A stretch of DNA of 64,000 nucleotides from Rhodococcus aetherivorans (GCF_011058165.1 NZ_JAALEG010000007.1:1-64000), one strand, 5' to 3'; shown: positions 31,769 through 40,514, counted from the stretch's first letter. Notes: a model not told the origin generated them from the sequence alone. Made by a program: numbers and translations.

Positions 31769-33452
31769 GTCTGAAGTCCCTTTCGCGGTCGGTCCATTGC
31801 TGCGCCCACTCACGCAGTTCCACGGCGCGGATCTTGGTGCCGTTGCCGCCCACCGTCGTGGGCATCGTCTCGATCACGTGGATCGTCGCCGGCACCTTGA
31901 ACGCGGCCAGCGTCTCGGCGCACCACGCCTTCAGCGATGCCGCATCGAACTCGACGGCGTCCTCGACGGGGACGACGAACCCCACCGCCCGGGTGTAGCC
32001 GCCCTCGCCGGTGATGCCGACGACCTTCGCGGTCCGCACCCCGGGGTGTTCGGCGAGACGGTGCTCGATCTCGGCCGGGTCCACGAGAAACCCCCGCAGC
32101 CGCAGCACGTCTCCCATCCGGCACACGTAGGTGTAGCCGCCGTCTCCGGTCGCGACGGCGAGGTCGCCGCTGCGGAACCAGCCGTCGGCGGTGAATGCGC
32201 GGCGGGCGGCATCGGGGTTGCCGAGGTAGGCGTCGACGACGTTGGGGCCGCGCACCTGCAGCTCGCCCTGTTCCCCGTCCGGGAGGACACGGTCGTCGAG
32301 CGGGTCGGCGATGCGGACGTCGACCGACGGGTCGACCGGGCGGCCGCCGCCGTTCCAGCGCACCGACTCCGGGTCGCCGGCCGACCACAGCAACGCCAGC
32401 GCGAACACCTCGGACGACCCGAACACGCCCGAGGTGTGGGCGCCGAACTCGTCGCGCGCCCAGCGGGCGATCTCGTGCGAGCGGCCGAGGAAGTCGGCGA
32501 TGCCGAGCCACTTCAGCGCCGACAGGTCGGCGCGCATCTCGGCGTGCCACGTGTCGTGGAGCCGGCCGAACAGGTCGTCGCCCCCGACGACGTGCGTGAC
32601 GTACAGCTGTTCCATGCGGCGCAGGGTCGCCGCGGCATCGAAGACCGGCTCCATCAGCAGCGCGGCACCGCCGGCGAGCGCGGCCATGGCGGTGCTGTAG
32701 CCGAACACCCCGGAGACCGGCAGCACGCACAGCGCGACGTCGCCGGGCTCGACCCGCATGATCGCGGCGTCGGCGCGAGCGTGCCGCACGATCGCCGAGT
32801 CGCGGTGGGCGGCGAGCTTGGGGGTTCCGGTGGAGCCGGACGTGGTGAACGCGACGGCCAGCGGGTCCGCCGGATCGTCCTCCGCGCCGGCGGGCGTGAG
32901 CGTCGCGGTGTCGGGCGTGTCCGGGGCGCGCACGCCGCGGGTGTCGCCGCCGCCCGCGCACCAGGACCCGGCGCCGAGGTCGAAGGGGGCCGGATCGGCG
33001 GATCCCCCGCCGGGTCCGGCGACGACCGCGACCGCGGGAGCCGGCACCGCGGCGACCTCCGAGGCGGCACGGAGCGTGCCGAACAGGTCCAGGCCGTGGA
33101 AGCCGGCCGCGACGGCGACGACCGCCGGCCGCGCCGCGGTGAGGATGTGGGCCACCTCGGCGGTGTTGTAGCGGGTGTTCACGCCGATCACGTGGGCGCC
33201 GAGCGCCGCGGCCGCGAACTGCCACACGAGGGCGTCGGACCAGTTGGGCAACAGCACCGCGATGCACCGGCCGCGCCGGACGCCGACGGCCGCGAGTTCG
33301 GCCCGCACCGCCTGCACGCGGCGCCGCAGCTCCGCCCTGTTGCAGATCAGCAGCCGCCCGTCGGCGACGTCGTAGGTGGCGACGGCACCGGGATCGGCGG
33401 CGACGAGGTCGTCGAGGAACGCGGCCAGTCCGGAGGTGGTGGTCGCGGTCAC
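31755..33452 (-). CDS. Acyl-CoA ligase (FadD-like, ANL family)
   Basis: A 565-residue ligase. AFTTSGSTGTPKLAAHR holds the phosphate loop, FGSSEVFAL the aryl/acyl-binding turn, RSGDLAVATGDGGYTYVCRMGDVLRLRG the hinge, and the catalytic lysine is in VGGNGTKIRAVELR. The GTG start overlaps the upstream hydrolase stop as GTGA. The frame is open far upstream, but that region is the hydrolase gene. It would activate an acid intermediate of the right operon. Confidence 0.87.
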   Translation of the reverse strand: MTATTTSGLAAFLDDLVAADPGAVATYDVADGRLLICNRAELRRRVQAVRAELAAVGVRRGRCIAVLLPNWSDALVWQFAAAALGAHVIGVNTRYNTAEVAHILTAARPAVVAVAAGFHGLDLFGTLRAASEVAAVPAPAVAVVAGPGGGSADPAPFDLGAGSWCAGGGDTRGVRAPDTPDTATLTPAGAEDDPADPLAVAFTTSGSTGTPKLAAHRDSAIVRHARADAAIMRVEPGDVALCVLPVSGVFGYSTAMAALAGGAALLMEPVFDAAATLRRMEQLYVTHVVGGDDLFGRLHDTWHAEMRADLSALKWLGIADFLGRSHEIARWARDEFGAHTSGVFGSSEVFALALLWSAGDPESVRWNGGGRPVDPSVDVRIADPLDDRVLPDGEQGELQVRGPNVVDAYLGNPDAARRAFTADGWFRSGDLAVATGDGGYTYVCRMGDVLRLRGFLVDPAEIEHRLAEHPGVRTAKVVGITGEGGYTRAVGFVVPVEDAVEFDAASLKAWCAETLAAFKVPATIHVIETMPTTVGGNGTKIRAVELREWAQQWTDRERDFRRDRN

Positions 33453-34306
33453 GACAGCACCTCCGCGGTGGCGCCCCGCAGGTCGGTCAGCCACGAGTCG
33501 GCGAGGACGGCGAAGTCCTCCACCTCCTCCATGGGGTAGTGGCCGACGCCGTCGAGCCGGGTGAACCGCGCCCGTCCCGGCGAGATGTCGTTGATCCGGA
33601 CGGCGAGGTCCGCGACGGCGTCCGGGTCGAGCCACGGATCGTCGGCCCCGACGACGAGGTGGAGCGGGCAGGTCAGCAGCGGCAGCCGGTCGCGCACGTC
33701 GTGGGTGCCCCAGCCGATGAGGTCGGACGACGAGATCTCCGGGTCCTCCCGCTTGTGCATGAGGGCGATCCGGTGCGCCGTCGCGGCGGGTACCGAACGC
33801 CCGACGGAGGCGAGGGTGCCCAGATAGGTGCGTTCGGCGCGCGACGGCCCGGCGACGTCCTCGAGTTCGCGGCGCAGACCCGAGACGTTGACGCGGCCGG
33901 GGCCGGCCTCGGCCTCCATCGCGACGGCGCCGGCGAGCGGCCGGTCCGGTCGGGTGGCGAGTTCGAGGGTCAGCTTGCCGCCGATCGAGCAGCCGAGCAC
34001 GTACGGCCGGTGCACGTCGAGCGCGTCGAGCAGGGCGGTGAGCCAGTCGCCGTACGTGGTGAGGCTGGTGACCGGTCCGTCCGGGGCGGGCTCGGATCGG
34101 CCGTGTCCCGGCAGGTCGGGCACGAGCACGCGGTAGCCGCGGGCCGCGAGGTCGTGGGCGACGTGCCGCCACTGCACCCCGCTCTGCCCGGCGGTGTGGA
34201 TGCACAGCACGGTGGGAAGCGCGTCGGGGGCGTGTTCGCCGGCGGGGGTGACGATCTCGACGAATCCGAGGGCTCCGTCGATGTCCAGGTAACGGGCCTC
34301 GATCAT
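33449..34306 (-). CDS. Alpha/beta hydrolase
   Basis: A 285-residue hydrolase with nucleophile elbow LGCSIGGKL, the acid in VVGADDPWLDPD and the histidine in LDGVGHYPMEE. Oxyanion region LCIHTAGQSGVQW. This fold in catabolic operons often cleaves C-C bonds (meta-cleavage type) or CoA thioesters; the sequence does not decide. Both ends overlap neighbours by four bases, so it is an integral member of the operon. Confidence 0.85.
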   Translation of the reverse strand: MIEARYLDIDGALGFVEIVTPAGEHAPDALPTVLCIHTAGQSGVQWRHVAHDLAARGYRVLVPDLPGHGRSEPAPDGPVTSLTTYGDWLTALLDALDVHRPYVLGCSIGGKLTLELATRPDRPLAGAVAMEAEAGPGRVNVSGLRRELEDVAGPSRAERTYLGTLASVGRSVPAATAHRIALMHKREDPEISSSDLIGWGTHDVRDRLPLLTCPLHLVVGADDPWLDPDAVADLAVRINDISPGRARFTRLDGVGHYPMEEVEDFAVLADSWLTDLRGATAEVLS

Positions 34307-35037
34307 GAGCGGGCCTTTCTCGCGACGGCACGGGCGTGGCCGATGATCAGGTTCAGCGGTTTGGTGAGCCGGAGATACTCGTATCCGTCTCCGGTGGAGG
34401 AGAATTCGCCGCCGATTGCGCGGCGCATGAAGTCGTCGTGCGCACCGAGGATCAGGTCGACCCAGGTGTGGTCGGGTGCGACGAACGTGAAGGTGGCCCC
34501 GTGCGGGGTGCGCCGCGTGACGTCGACGATGCGGCCGCGGTAGATCCGCAGGTGCAGTTCCCGGTCGCCGCAGCGCAGGCCGACGGTGCCGTCCCAGGTG
34601 GCCAGGGCGGACCCGAAGGCGGGGTCGGCCTCGAGGTGGTCACGGAGCAGCTCACCCCAGGCCGGAGTGCAGAAGTCCAGTGCCGGAACGGGTTCGGATG
34701 GCGTGGCGAGCCGCCAGGTCTCGGTGCCCTCCTCCCGCACGGCGCCGGCGGCATCGAGCACGCGGACGAACCGCTCGGCGGTGGTGCCCTCGACGCGGGT
34801 GACGACGGCCTCCGACCGGATCCGGTCCACCGCCGTGACCGGCGTGATCGCCGTCCAGCGCAGTCCCGTGCGGTGCGCGGCGGGCACAGGCGGGGTGAGC
34901 AGCTCGGCGGCGACGGTCCCGAGCGCGAACGTCCCTGTCGGGAGGACGATTCCGGACTCTGCGAGCAGGTCGGCGGCCATCCGGCCGGAACCGGCGGTGC
35001 GATCGCCGACGCGGAGGGTGTTCAGTGTGGTGCTCAT
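34303..35037 (-). CDS. Hotdog-SCP2-like fusion protein
   Basis: A 244-residue protein. Residues about 25-120 resemble a hotdog thioesterase/dehydratase (GTFALGTVAAELL, LRWTAITPVTAVDRIRSEA), and residues about 130-244 resemble a sterol-carrier-2 domain (FTFVAPDHTWVDLILGAHDDFMRRA, then YEYLRLTKPLNLIIGHAR). I do not know this exact pairing. SCP2 domains bind sterols or acyl-CoAs, so the protein could present a bulky CoA ester. Translationally coupled at both ends. Confidence 0.65.
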   Translation of the reverse strand: MSTTLNTLRVGDRTAGSGRMAADLLAESGIVLPTGTFALGTVAAELLTPPVPAAHRTGLRWTAITPVTAVDRIRSEAVVTRVEGTTAERFVRVLDAAGAVREEGTETWRLATPSEPVPALDFCTPAWGELLRDHLEADPAFGSALATWDGTVGLRCGDRELHLRIYRGRIVDVTRRTPHGATFTFVAPDHTWVDLILGAHDDFMRRAIGGEFSSTGDGYEYLRLTKPLNLIIGHARAVARKARS

Positions 35038-36230
35038 GCGGTTTCCGGCCTTCCGAGCAGCTCGTCGGAGATGATGCGCATCTGGATCTCGCTGGTGCCT
35101 TCGAAGATCTTCGTCAGGCGGGCGTCGCGCCAGTGCCGTTCGACCTGGAAGTCCGTGGTGTAGCCGGCACCGCCGTGGATCTGCACGGCCTCGCTGGTCA
35201 CCTGCTCGGCCATCTCGGTGGCGACGAGCTTGCACATCGACGCCTCGAGCGAGCAGCGCCGCCCGGTGTCGATGTCGGTGGCCACGGAGTACATCAGCTG
35301 GCGGGCCGCCTCGATGTCGGCCGCCATCTTCGCGATCTTGAACCGCAGGTGCTGGAAGTCCCCGATGGGACGGCCGAATTGGCGCCGGGTGTGTACGTAG
35401 GCGATCGAGTCCTCGAGGGCCGCACGGGCGAGGCCGATCGCGCGGGCCGCGGTGTGGGCCCGGCCGACCTCGAGCCCGGAGACGGCGAGATAGAAACCCT
35501 TGCCCTCCTCGCCGAGCATCTTGCCGGCGGGGATGCGGAAGTTGTCGAACGACAGCTCCCAGGTGTGCCAGCCGAAGTAGCCGATCTTGCGGACCTTGGT
35601 GCCCGAGATTCCCTCCGGGAACACGCCGCGCTGCTTCTCGACGAGGAACGCGCTGATCCCGCGGTGCGGCTTGGCCGGATCCTTGTGCGGATCGGTGCGG
35701 GCGAACAGCACCAGGTAGTCGGCCTCGTCGGCGTAGGTGCACCACATCTTGGTGCCGTTGACGACCCATTCGTCCCCGTCGCGGGTCGCCCGGCAGGAGA
35801 TGTTGGCGACGTCGGAGCCGGCCTCCGCCTCGGACAGGGCGTACGCGCCGAGGTATTCGCCGCGAGCCACCTTCGGCAGCAGGGCGGCCTCCTGCTCGGG
35901 AGTGAAGCCACCGCCCATGCCGTTGCCGCGGGCGAGGAGACCGGACACGCTCATCCAGGCCCGGGACAGCTCCTCGGCGACCAGGCAGTACTCGAACACG
36001 CCGAGACCGAGGCCGCCGTGCTCCTCGGGGATCATGATGCCGAAGAACCCGATCTCGGCCATCTCCTTCTTCAGCGAGTCGGGGATGGTGCCCTGGACGG
36101 GGTCGAGCTCGTTGGCGACGGGCAGCACCTTCGTCATGGCGAAGTCACGGGCGAGGTCGCGGACGGCGAGGCGCTCTTCGGTGAGGTACCGCGGGGTGTC
36201 GGTACGGGGCTGCGACGGCCGGTGGGTCAT
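35034..36230 (-). CDS. Acyl-CoA dehydrogenase (FadE)
   Basis: A 398-residue dehydrogenase with ALSEAEAGSDVANISCRATRDGD, RRQFGRPIGDFQHLRFKIAKMA and the C-terminal QIHGGAGYTTDFQVERHWRDARLTKIFEGTSEIQ (shortened in sense), where Glu in FEGT is the usual catalytic base. It is the first gene of the right operon. Upstream lie two inverted repeats (36244-36279) and the TetR gene at 36319, which suggests its regulator. Confidence 0.9.
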   Translation of the reverse strand: MTHRPSQPRTDTPRYLTEERLAVRDLARDFAMTKVLPVANELDPVQGTIPDSLKKEMAEIGFFGIMIPEEHGGLGLGVFEYCLVAEELSRAWMSVSGLLARGNGMGGGFTPEQEAALLPKVARGEYLGAYALSEAEAGSDVANISCRATRDGDEWVVNGTKMWCTYADEADYLVLFARTDPHKDPAKPHRGISAFLVEKQRGVFPEGISGTKVRKIGYFGWHTWELSFDNFRIPAGKMLGEEGKGFYLAVSGLEVGRAHTAARAIGLARAALEDSIAYVHTRRQFGRPIGDFQHLRFKIAKMAADIEAARQLMYSVATDIDTGRRCSLEASMCKLVATEMAEQVTSEAVQIHGGAGYTTDFQVERHWRDARLTKIFEGTSEIQMRIISDELLGRPETA

Positions 36231-36243
36231 GGGGGACTCCCTC

Positions 36244-36279
36244 GGTGAACCAGAATCTGGTTATTAACGCTTGTTCACC
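36244..36279. promoter_or_regulatory. Nested inverted repeats upstream of right operon
   Basis: AACCAGA-A-TCTGGTT at 36248-36262 is a perfect 7-base inverted repeat, and GGTGAAC (36244-36250) pairs exactly with GTTCACC (36273-36279). The segment is AT-rich and lies between the operon start at 36230 and the TetR gene. A TetR operator is likely. Confidence 0.55.
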
Positions 36280-36318
36280 CAGTACAGCACGCCCCCGCCC
36301 GGGCGTCAACGCCGGAGT

Positions 36319-36921
36319 TCAGGCGGGGCGGTATCCGAGCAGGTTGAGCGCGTACCGGCCGTAGTCGTCGGCCACCTCGGCCGCGCCGAGCGGCCCGTCC
36401 GGGCGGAACCACAGCGGGATACCGGCGCACATCGTGAGGACCGCGGTCACGGCCTGGTGCACGTGCGGAACATCGAAAATCCCTATCCGGGAACCCTGTT
36501 CGGCAATCTCGACGAACAGCTGCTCCTGCGCGTCCCGCGAACCGACCACCCGCTTGCGATCCACCTCGCCGAGATACCGGAGCTCGGTGTTCGCCACCAG
36601 GCACTCCCGCGGATTACGGGCGGTGAACAGCGCGTGCGCCACCACGGCGGCCCGCCAGCGCTCGGCGGGATCCGTACCCGCCTTGCGCAGCGCGTTGCGC
36701 GTGGCGGTGAATTGCTCGTCGCTGGCCGCCCGGAGGATCTCGACGAGCAACTCCGACTTGTTCTCGAAGTGGTTGTAGACGTTCGCAGCGCTGCAACCAG
36801 CACGATTGGCGATGGTGCGCATCGTCGCGCCGTGGAAACCGGCCGCGAAGAACTCGTCGAGCGCCGCGTCGAGGATCCGGTCCCGGACGCCCATCAGGGT
36901 CGTGCCCGATCGAGTGTTCAT
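36319..36921 (-). CDS. TetR family transcriptional regulator
   Basis: A 200-residue regulator with helix-turn-helix GATMRTIANRAGCSAANVYNHFENK and a ligand domain of usual size. The ATG at 36921 is preferred, but 36957 or 36894 are possible since no clear ribosome site is seen. It reads in the same direction as the right operon and lies directly upstream of it, separated by the nested inverted repeats. It may control that operon and be its first gene. Confidence 0.82.
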   Translation of the reverse strand: MNTRSGTTLMGVRDRILDAALDEFFAAGFHGATMRTIANRAGCSAANVYNHFENKSELLVEILRAASDEQFTATRNALRKAGTDPAERWRAAVVAHALFTARNPRECLVANTELRYLGEVDRKRVVGSRDAQEQLFVEIAEQGSRIGIFDVPHVHQAVTAVLTMCAGIPLWFRPDGPLGAAEVADDYGRYALNLLGYRPA

Positions 36922-37044
36922 GAGATGGAGGGTAGAGGCCCAGGTCGGGACCAGCAAGAAGCCGGTCTTGACGGTGCGGTTGCCGCCCGTCTATGGTCCA
37001 CCTCACATGAACATGCGTTAACCACTTCTTCGGAGGGCGCACCT

Positions 37045-37539
37045 GTGACCACCATCCCCGACATCACGCTCACCGAGCGCATCACCCGCCTCGAGGACCT
37101 CGAGGCGATCCGTTCGCTCGACGCCCGCTACTGCCGTCACCTCGACGACGGCGACTGGGACGCCCTGATGGACCTGTTCACCGACGACGGCGAGTTCGAC
37201 GGCCTGTCCCATCCCCGCGGCAAGGCCGAGATGCGCGAGTTCTTCGCGGGCCTCGCCGCCGGAGGGCTGACCACGTTCTGGCACTTCATCACGAACATGG
37301 AGATCGACCTCGACGGCGACCGCGCCACCGTGCGGTCCTTCCTGTGGCAGCCCTGCGTGACCGACGGCGCCCCCGCCATCGCCGCCGGCCGCTACACCGA
37401 CGAGGTGGTCAAGGTCGACGGTCGTTGGCGCTACCGGGTCAAGCAGGTCCGCTTCCACTTCTTCGGTCCGCTCGAGCAGGGCTGGGACGAGAACCTCTTC
37501 GCACTGGAGACGGCACGCCGGGCGGCGGTGCGGCCGTGA
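37045..37539 (+). CDS. SnoaL-like (NTF2-fold) protein
   Basis: A 164-residue alpha+beta protein of the NTF2/SnoaL-like superfamily (LEAIRSLDARYCRHLDDGDWDALMDLFTDDGEFD; shortened in sense). These include cyclases, hydratases and ring-hydroxylating dioxygenase beta-like proteins. The GTG at 37045 follows CGGAGGGC at 37031-37038. It leads a three-gene unit with DUF485 and the symporter, with GTGA and ATGA overlaps. A role in metabolising the imported acid is likely. Confidence 0.78.
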   Translation: MTTIPDITLTERITRLEDLEAIRSLDARYCRHLDDGDWDALMDLFTDDGEFDGLSHPRGKAEMREFFAGLAAGGLTTFWHFITNMEIDLDGDRATVRSFLWQPCVTDGAPAIAAGRYTDEVVKVDGRWRYRVKQVRFHFFGPLEQGWDENLFALETARRAAVRP

Positions 37540-37877
37540 CCGAGTTGCAGACCGGAACGCAACCGACCTGGAGCGCGATGCTCTCCCTGCCCGAGGTCGT
37601 CGAACTGCGCCGCCGCCGGCGCACCGTCACCAACTCCCTCGGCGCCCTCGCGATCACGCTCTTCGCGTCCTTCCTCGTCGGCTTCGCCTACTTCCCCGAA
37701 TTCCTCGGTGACACCGAGCTCCTCGGAGTTCCCCTCTCGCTGTGGGTCGTGTTCTCCCAGTTCGCCGGGACGTGGGTCCTCGTCTACGCCTACTTCCGGC
37801 TCACCCGCATCTACATCCAGCCCGCCGCCGACGCCGCCGTCGCGGCCGTCCTCGAGAACCAGGAGCGTGCGGCATGA
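37536..37877 (+). CDS. DUF485 membrane protein
   Basis: A 113-residue protein with two hydrophobic helices (SLGALAITLFASFLVGFAYF and SLWVVFSQFAGTWVLVYAYF) separated by a short loop, the DUF485/YjcH plan. The family is almost always encoded beside a monocarboxylate symporter of the ActP type, as here. The GTG overlaps the SnoaL stop. It probably assists or regulates the symporter. Confidence 0.85.
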   Translation: MTELQTGTQPTWSAMLSLPEVVELRRRRRTVTNSLGALAITLFASFLVGFAYFPEFLGDTELLGVPLSLWVVFSQFAGTWVLVYAYFRLTRIYIQPAADAAVAAVLENQERAA

Positions 37878-39490
37878 CCGGCGACGCCGACTACCTCGCG
37901 ATCGCGATCTGCGCGGCGGTGATCTCGCTGACCCTGTGGGTCACGTTCGCCGTGTCCCGGCGGGCCCGCAGCGCCGACGGATTCTTCGCCGCCGGCCGCT
38001 CGATCTCGAGCTGGCAGAACGGCTTCGCGATCGCCGGTGAATTCATCTCGGCCGGAAGCTTTCTCGGAACCACCGGCCTGATCTTCTACAAGGGCGTCGA
38101 CGGTGCCGTCATCCTCTGTACCTCGGTGATCTCGTTCCTGCCCGTGCTGTTCCTGCTCGCCGAGAAGATGCGCAACGTGGGCAAGTACACCCTCGCCGAC
38201 GTACTCGTGTTCCGCACCGAGGCACGCAGTGTGCGGGTCGTCGTGGCGTTGAGCACCATCGCCACCGGCACCTTCGTGTTGCTCGCGCAACTCGTTGCGG
38301 CCGGGGTGCTGCTCGAGTCGGTCTCCGGTATCCCGTTCTGGCTGTCCGTCATCGTCGCCGGCACCCTCATGGGCATCTACGTCTTCGTCGGCGGCATGCT
38401 CGCCACCACGTGGGTGCAGGTCATCAAGTCCACGATCCTGTCGGTCCTCGCGATCGTGGTCGGGCTGGGCATTCTCGCGCAGTTCGGGTTCAGCTTCCCG
38501 AAGGTCCTCGACACCGCGACCGAGCACGCGGTTGCGGGCGAGGCCGTCCTGTCCCCGGGCCTGATCTTCGGGCAGACCAGCGCGCTGAACCTCGTCTCGT
38601 ACTCGCTGGCGTTCGCGCTCGGCACGGCGGGCATGGCGCACATCCTGATCCGCTTCTTCACCGTCCCCGAGGCGAGCACCGCCCGACGCTCGCTGGGCTG
38701 GACCGTCGCGCTGTGCAGCATGTTCTACCTGATCGTCATCGTGATGGGCTTCGGCGCCGCAGCCCTGCTGGGGGACGGCGGCGCCGATCGGGTCGGCGCC
38801 GGCGGCAATCTCGCGGCGCCCGTGCTCGTCACCGAACTCGGCGGGGGCGTGGGCACGATCGGCGGCTCGATCGCCCTCGCGATGGTCGCGGCGGTCGCGT
38901 TCGCGAGCATCGTCGCCGTTGTCGCCGGCGTGGTGATCTCCGCCGCGGGCACCTTCGCCCGCGACATCTGGCCGGCGCTGACCCGCAAGCCGCCGGTGGA
39001 CGAACTCGACGTCACGGCGCGCACGCGCGAGGAGAACGCCCAGGCCCGTGTCGCCCGGTTCGGTGCGGTGGCGTTCAGCGCCGTCGCGATCGGGCTGACC
39101 ATGCTGATCGGCGACGACACGAACATCACCTACTTCATGGGAATGGCGTTCATGGTGGCCGGCAGCGCCCACCTGCCGTCGCTGGTGCTCAGCCTGAACT
39201 GGCGGCGCTTCAACAGCACCGGTGCCGTGTGGGGAATCCTCACCGGCCTGGTCTCGACCATCGTCAGTCTCATGCTCACCGAGGCGCTGTGGCTCGGCAG
39301 CGGCCCGGCACCCCTGACGATCCAGCTTCCGGTGATCGTCACCATGCCGCTCGGCCTTGCCGCGTGCGTCGTCGGCTCACTCGTGGCCGAGAAGCGACGC
39401 GGACGCTCCGCGCACGAGGACGAGAAGTTCGCCGAGATGCTGGTGCGCGCGGAAACCGGGATCGGGGCCGAGGTCGCGACCGCCCACTGA
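37874..39490 (+). CDS. Solute:sodium symporter, ActP (acetate/monocarboxylate) type
   Basis: A 538-residue transporter with about thirteen helices. AAGRSISSWQNGFAIAGEFISAGSFLG near the start and RFFTVPEASTARRSLGWTV in the middle are ActP family signatures (both given in part). With the coupled DUF485 protein it forms a monocarboxylate uptake system. Acetate or pyruvate are known ActP substrates; here the SnoaL-like gene hints at another organic acid. A hairpin follows the stop. Confidence 0.88.
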   Translation: MTGDADYLAIAICAAVISLTLWVTFAVSRRARSADGFFAAGRSISSWQNGFAIAGEFISAGSFLGTTGLIFYKGVDGAVILCTSVISFLPVLFLLAEKMRNVGKYTLADVLVFRTEARSVRVVVALSTIATGTFVLLAQLVAAGVLLESVSGIPFWLSVIVAGTLMGIYVFVGGMLATTWVQVIKSTILSVLAIVVGLGILAQFGFSFPKVLDTATEHAVAGEAVLSPGLIFGQTSALNLVSYSLAFALGTAGMAHILIRFFTVPEASTARRSLGWTVALCSMFYLIVIVMGFGAAALLGDGGADRVGAGGNLAAPVLVTELGGGVGTIGGSIALAMVAAVAFASIVAVVAGVVISAAGTFARDIWPALTRKPPVDELDVTARTREENAQARVARFGAVAFSAVAIGLTMLIGDDTNITYFMGMAFMVAGSAHLPSLVLSLNWRRFNSTGAVWGILTGLVSTIVSLMLTEALWLGSGPAPLTIQLPVIVTMPLGLAACVVGSLVAEKRRGRSAHEDEKFAEMLVRAETGIGAEVATAH

Positions 39491-39559
39491 CGACGACGCA
39501 GGCGGGCACCCGCACTCGGCCAGGTCCGAGCGGGGTGCCCGTCGCGTCGCCGTCGTCAG
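39487..39559. terminator. Compound terminator after symporter gene
   Basis: An inner stem CGGGCACCCG / CGGGGTGCCCG is enclosed by CTGACGACGACG / CGTCGTCAG. It includes the symporter stop and the stop of the convergent small ORF, so it can serve both strands. Confidence 0.6.
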
Positions 39560-39744
39560 GGCAGGTCGAACAGCGTCGGATGGTCCTGCTGCGCCTGTTC
39601 GGCGAGCACCGCGCCGTGTCTCTCGCACATCTCGCGTGCGATGTGTTCGGGGCACGCGAGTTCGCGACCGATCTGTTCCCAGTCCCACCCGGACGCGTGC
39701 AGTTCCCAGGCGACGCGGCCGTCTTCGTCCCAGAGTGCCGACAT
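39556..39744 (-). CDS. Small hypothetical protein
   Basis: I do not recognise this 62-residue protein. It is acidic and tryptophan-rich at the front (LWDEDGRVAWELHASGWDWE), then IGRELACPEHIAREMCERH, a pattern that suggests a small helix-turn-helix-like domain. The stop lies within the terminator. No convincing ribosome site is seen. Confidence 0.5.
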   Translation of the reverse strand: MSALWDEDGRVAWELHASGWDWEQIGRELACPEHIAREMCERHGAVLAEQAQQDHPTLFDLP

Positions 39745-39828
39745 GGCCCGATACTGCTCCGTGTCGAGCGCACGGCCAACGACATTCGTGCGCGTGTCGC
39801 GGATCGGGCTGCCGTCCCGCGACCGAAA

Positions 39829-39866
39829 GTGCTTCCCGCGCTCGTACGGACGCGCGCGGGAAGCAC
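39829..39866. terminator. Terminator hairpin downstream of DinB gene
   Basis: GTGCTTCCCGCGC and GCGCGGGAAGCAC are an exact 13-base inverted repeat with a 12-base loop. The right arm and the bases after it (39854-39876) match 58829-58851 at 20 of 23 positions. Confidence 0.6.
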
Positions 39867-39882
39867 CGCCGCGCGCGGACGT

Positions 39883-40419
39883 CTAGTCGAAGGTCATGCC
39901 GGCGTCGGTTCCCTGCTGCATGGTGGTGTTCGCCCCGTCGAGGGATTCGCGGATGATGTCGGCATGACCGCTGTGGTGGGCGGTCTCCCGGATGATGTGC
40001 AGCAGCATCTTTCGGGCGCTCCACCACTGTCGCTCCGGCGCCCACGGCGCGGTGGGCAGCGGCACCTGCAGGTCGAGGTCCGCGAGGCCGGCGACGAAGG
40101 CCTCCGTCTGCTCCGCGATCGCCTCGTACCGCTCGAGCAGACCGGCGACGGTCTCGTCGTCGCGCATGTAGTACTGCTCCATCGCGGACTCCATGTCGAA
40201 CTCGGCGGTGTCGTCGAGTGTGCGGATCGTGTCGATCCAGTGCTGCTCGGTGGTCGAGACGTGCTTGAGCAGCCCACCCAGGGTCAGGTCGCTGACGGTG
40301 CTGCGGGTGCGGGCCTGCTCGTCGTCGAGGTTGCGGAGGGTGATCAGAAACATCTTCCGCTGCTCGGCCAGCATGTCGAGGATGTCGGCCCGTTCTCCGG
40401 AGAGGGTCCGCTCGGTCAT
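39883..40419 (-). CDS. DinB/DUF664 family protein (mycothiol-dependent type)
   Basis: A 178-residue four-helix protein. The metal histidines are visible as LLKHVSTTEQHW, and RETAHHSGHADIIRE near residue 150. These are DinB hallmarks; in mycolic-acid bacteria such proteins often act as mycothiol-dependent transferases. The ATG at 40419 follows GAAGGGCGGAAGCG. No neighbour clarifies the substrate. Confidence 0.85.
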   Translation of the reverse strand: MTERTLSGERADILDMLAEQRKMFLITLRNLDDEQARTRSTVSDLTLGGLLKHVSTTEQHWIDTIRTLDDTAEFDMESAMEQYYMRDDETVAGLLERYEAIAEQTEAFVAGLADLDLQVPLPTAPWAPERQWWSARKMLLHIIRETAHHSGHADIIRESLDGANTTMQQGTDAGMTFD

Positions 40420-40514
40420 GTCGCTTCCGCCCTTCGTGATGTCGATTCTGCGGCTACGACTACGACGGTAGGGACGAATGCGGACAGTTTCGGTCCTCGA
40501 TAGGTGACCGGAAA

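Noticed and set aside
31754-31813. Thiolase start at the ATG at 31813
   Set aside because: It would add a non-conserved leader within the ligase gene; the GTG at 31768 has AAAGGG at proper distance.
36262-36275. Second full KstR2-type operator upstream of the right operon
   Set aside because: Only the right half (CTTGTT) fits; the left half does not match CAAG.
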